Of a DNA stretch of 5,010 nt, positions 4,942 to 5,010 are shown piece by piece (position 1 is the first letter of the stretch; each line of letters starts with the position of its first letter). Source of the DNA: Paucimonas sp. (GTDB lineage: Bacteria > Pseudomonadota > Gammaproteobacteria > Burkholderiales > Burkholderiaceae_D); the NCBI GenBank assembly GCA_029266815.1, contig JAQSWC010000176.1, forward strand, positions 1 to 5,010, in the 5' to 3' direction. A model generated the notes under the pieces. It worked only from the letters and a program-made list of their open reading frames with translations. It was not told the origin of the DNA and searched no databases. A program made the position numbers and the translations under genes.

Positions 4942-5010
4942 ATGAGTCTCAAATGCGGCATCGTCGGCCTGCCCAATGTCGGCAAGTCCACCCTTTTCAA
5001 TGCATTGACG
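4942..5010 (+). CDS. ychF: Ribosome-associated P-loop NTPase YchF (OLA1 family), N-terminal start only
   Basis: Partial: the first 23 codons of a gene normally about 363 codons long, running off the right edge. The sequence opens with KCGIVGLPNVGKSTLFNAL (4-22). This is the G1/P-loop (GLPNVGKST, 9-17) in the form typical of YchF, an Obg-related NTPase that prefers ATP and binds ribosomes. The residues that set ATP preference lie outside the window. The start at 4942 has AGGA at 4929-4932, 9 nt upstream, and gives the family N-terminus. Its position after pth fits the usual rplY-pth-ychF order, here interrupted by the chitinase gene. Confidence 0.93.
   Translation, partial: MSLKCGIVGLPNVGKSTLFNALT

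Overview
The window looks like chromosomal DNA from a betaproteobacterium, probably Burkholderiales and most like the Oxalobacteraceae (Herbaspirillum/Collimonas type). That placement is an inference from moderately high GC, protein flavour and the housekeeping order prs - rplY - pth - ychF, which is familiar in that class. I have no alignment to prove it.

Layout, left to right. (1) The last 25 codons of prs (PRPP synthetase, +) end at 78. (2) A 156-bp spacer follows, with four hairpins in a row. One is a REP-like palindrome, one is a rho-independent terminator, and the last is a hairpin plus T-run touching the rplY Shine-Dalgarno. The loop of the first hairpin repeats the 3' arm of the terminator, so the spacer could fold in two mutually exclusive ways. 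(3) rplY (+) encodes the long, Ctc-type ribosomal protein L25 and ends in a strong terminator. (4) ada (-) encodes the full-length adaptive-response regulator and O6-methylguanine-DNA methyltransferase. Upstream of it lies an exact AAT-N6-GCAA Ada box at the right distance from a weak promoter. (5) pth (+) encodes peptidyl-tRNA hydrolase, divergent from ada, with its own sigma-70-type promoter. (6) A 15-bp perfect-stem bidirectional terminator separates the convergent pth and chitinase genes. (7) A GH18 chitinase gene (-) encodes a predicted lipoprotein with a degenerate N-terminal chitin-binding module and a Thr-Pro repeat linker. (8) A 475-bp non-coding region carries the upstream regions of the chitinase gene and of ychF. 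(9) The first 23 codons of ychF (+) run off the right edge.

The + strand genes are translation and nucleotide housekeeping: PRPP supply, a 5S rRNA-binding ribosomal protein, recycling of peptidyl-tRNA, and a ribosome-associated P-loop NTPase. ada and the chitinase gene are accessory genes on the opposite strand. Each interrupts the housekeeping series and each is insulated by a terminator that can act in both directions. I see no transposase, CRISPR array, tRNA or rRNA. All gene families here are known. The least ordinary signals are the prs-rplY leader, the Ada box, and the chitinase binding module that lacks its usual tryptophan pair.
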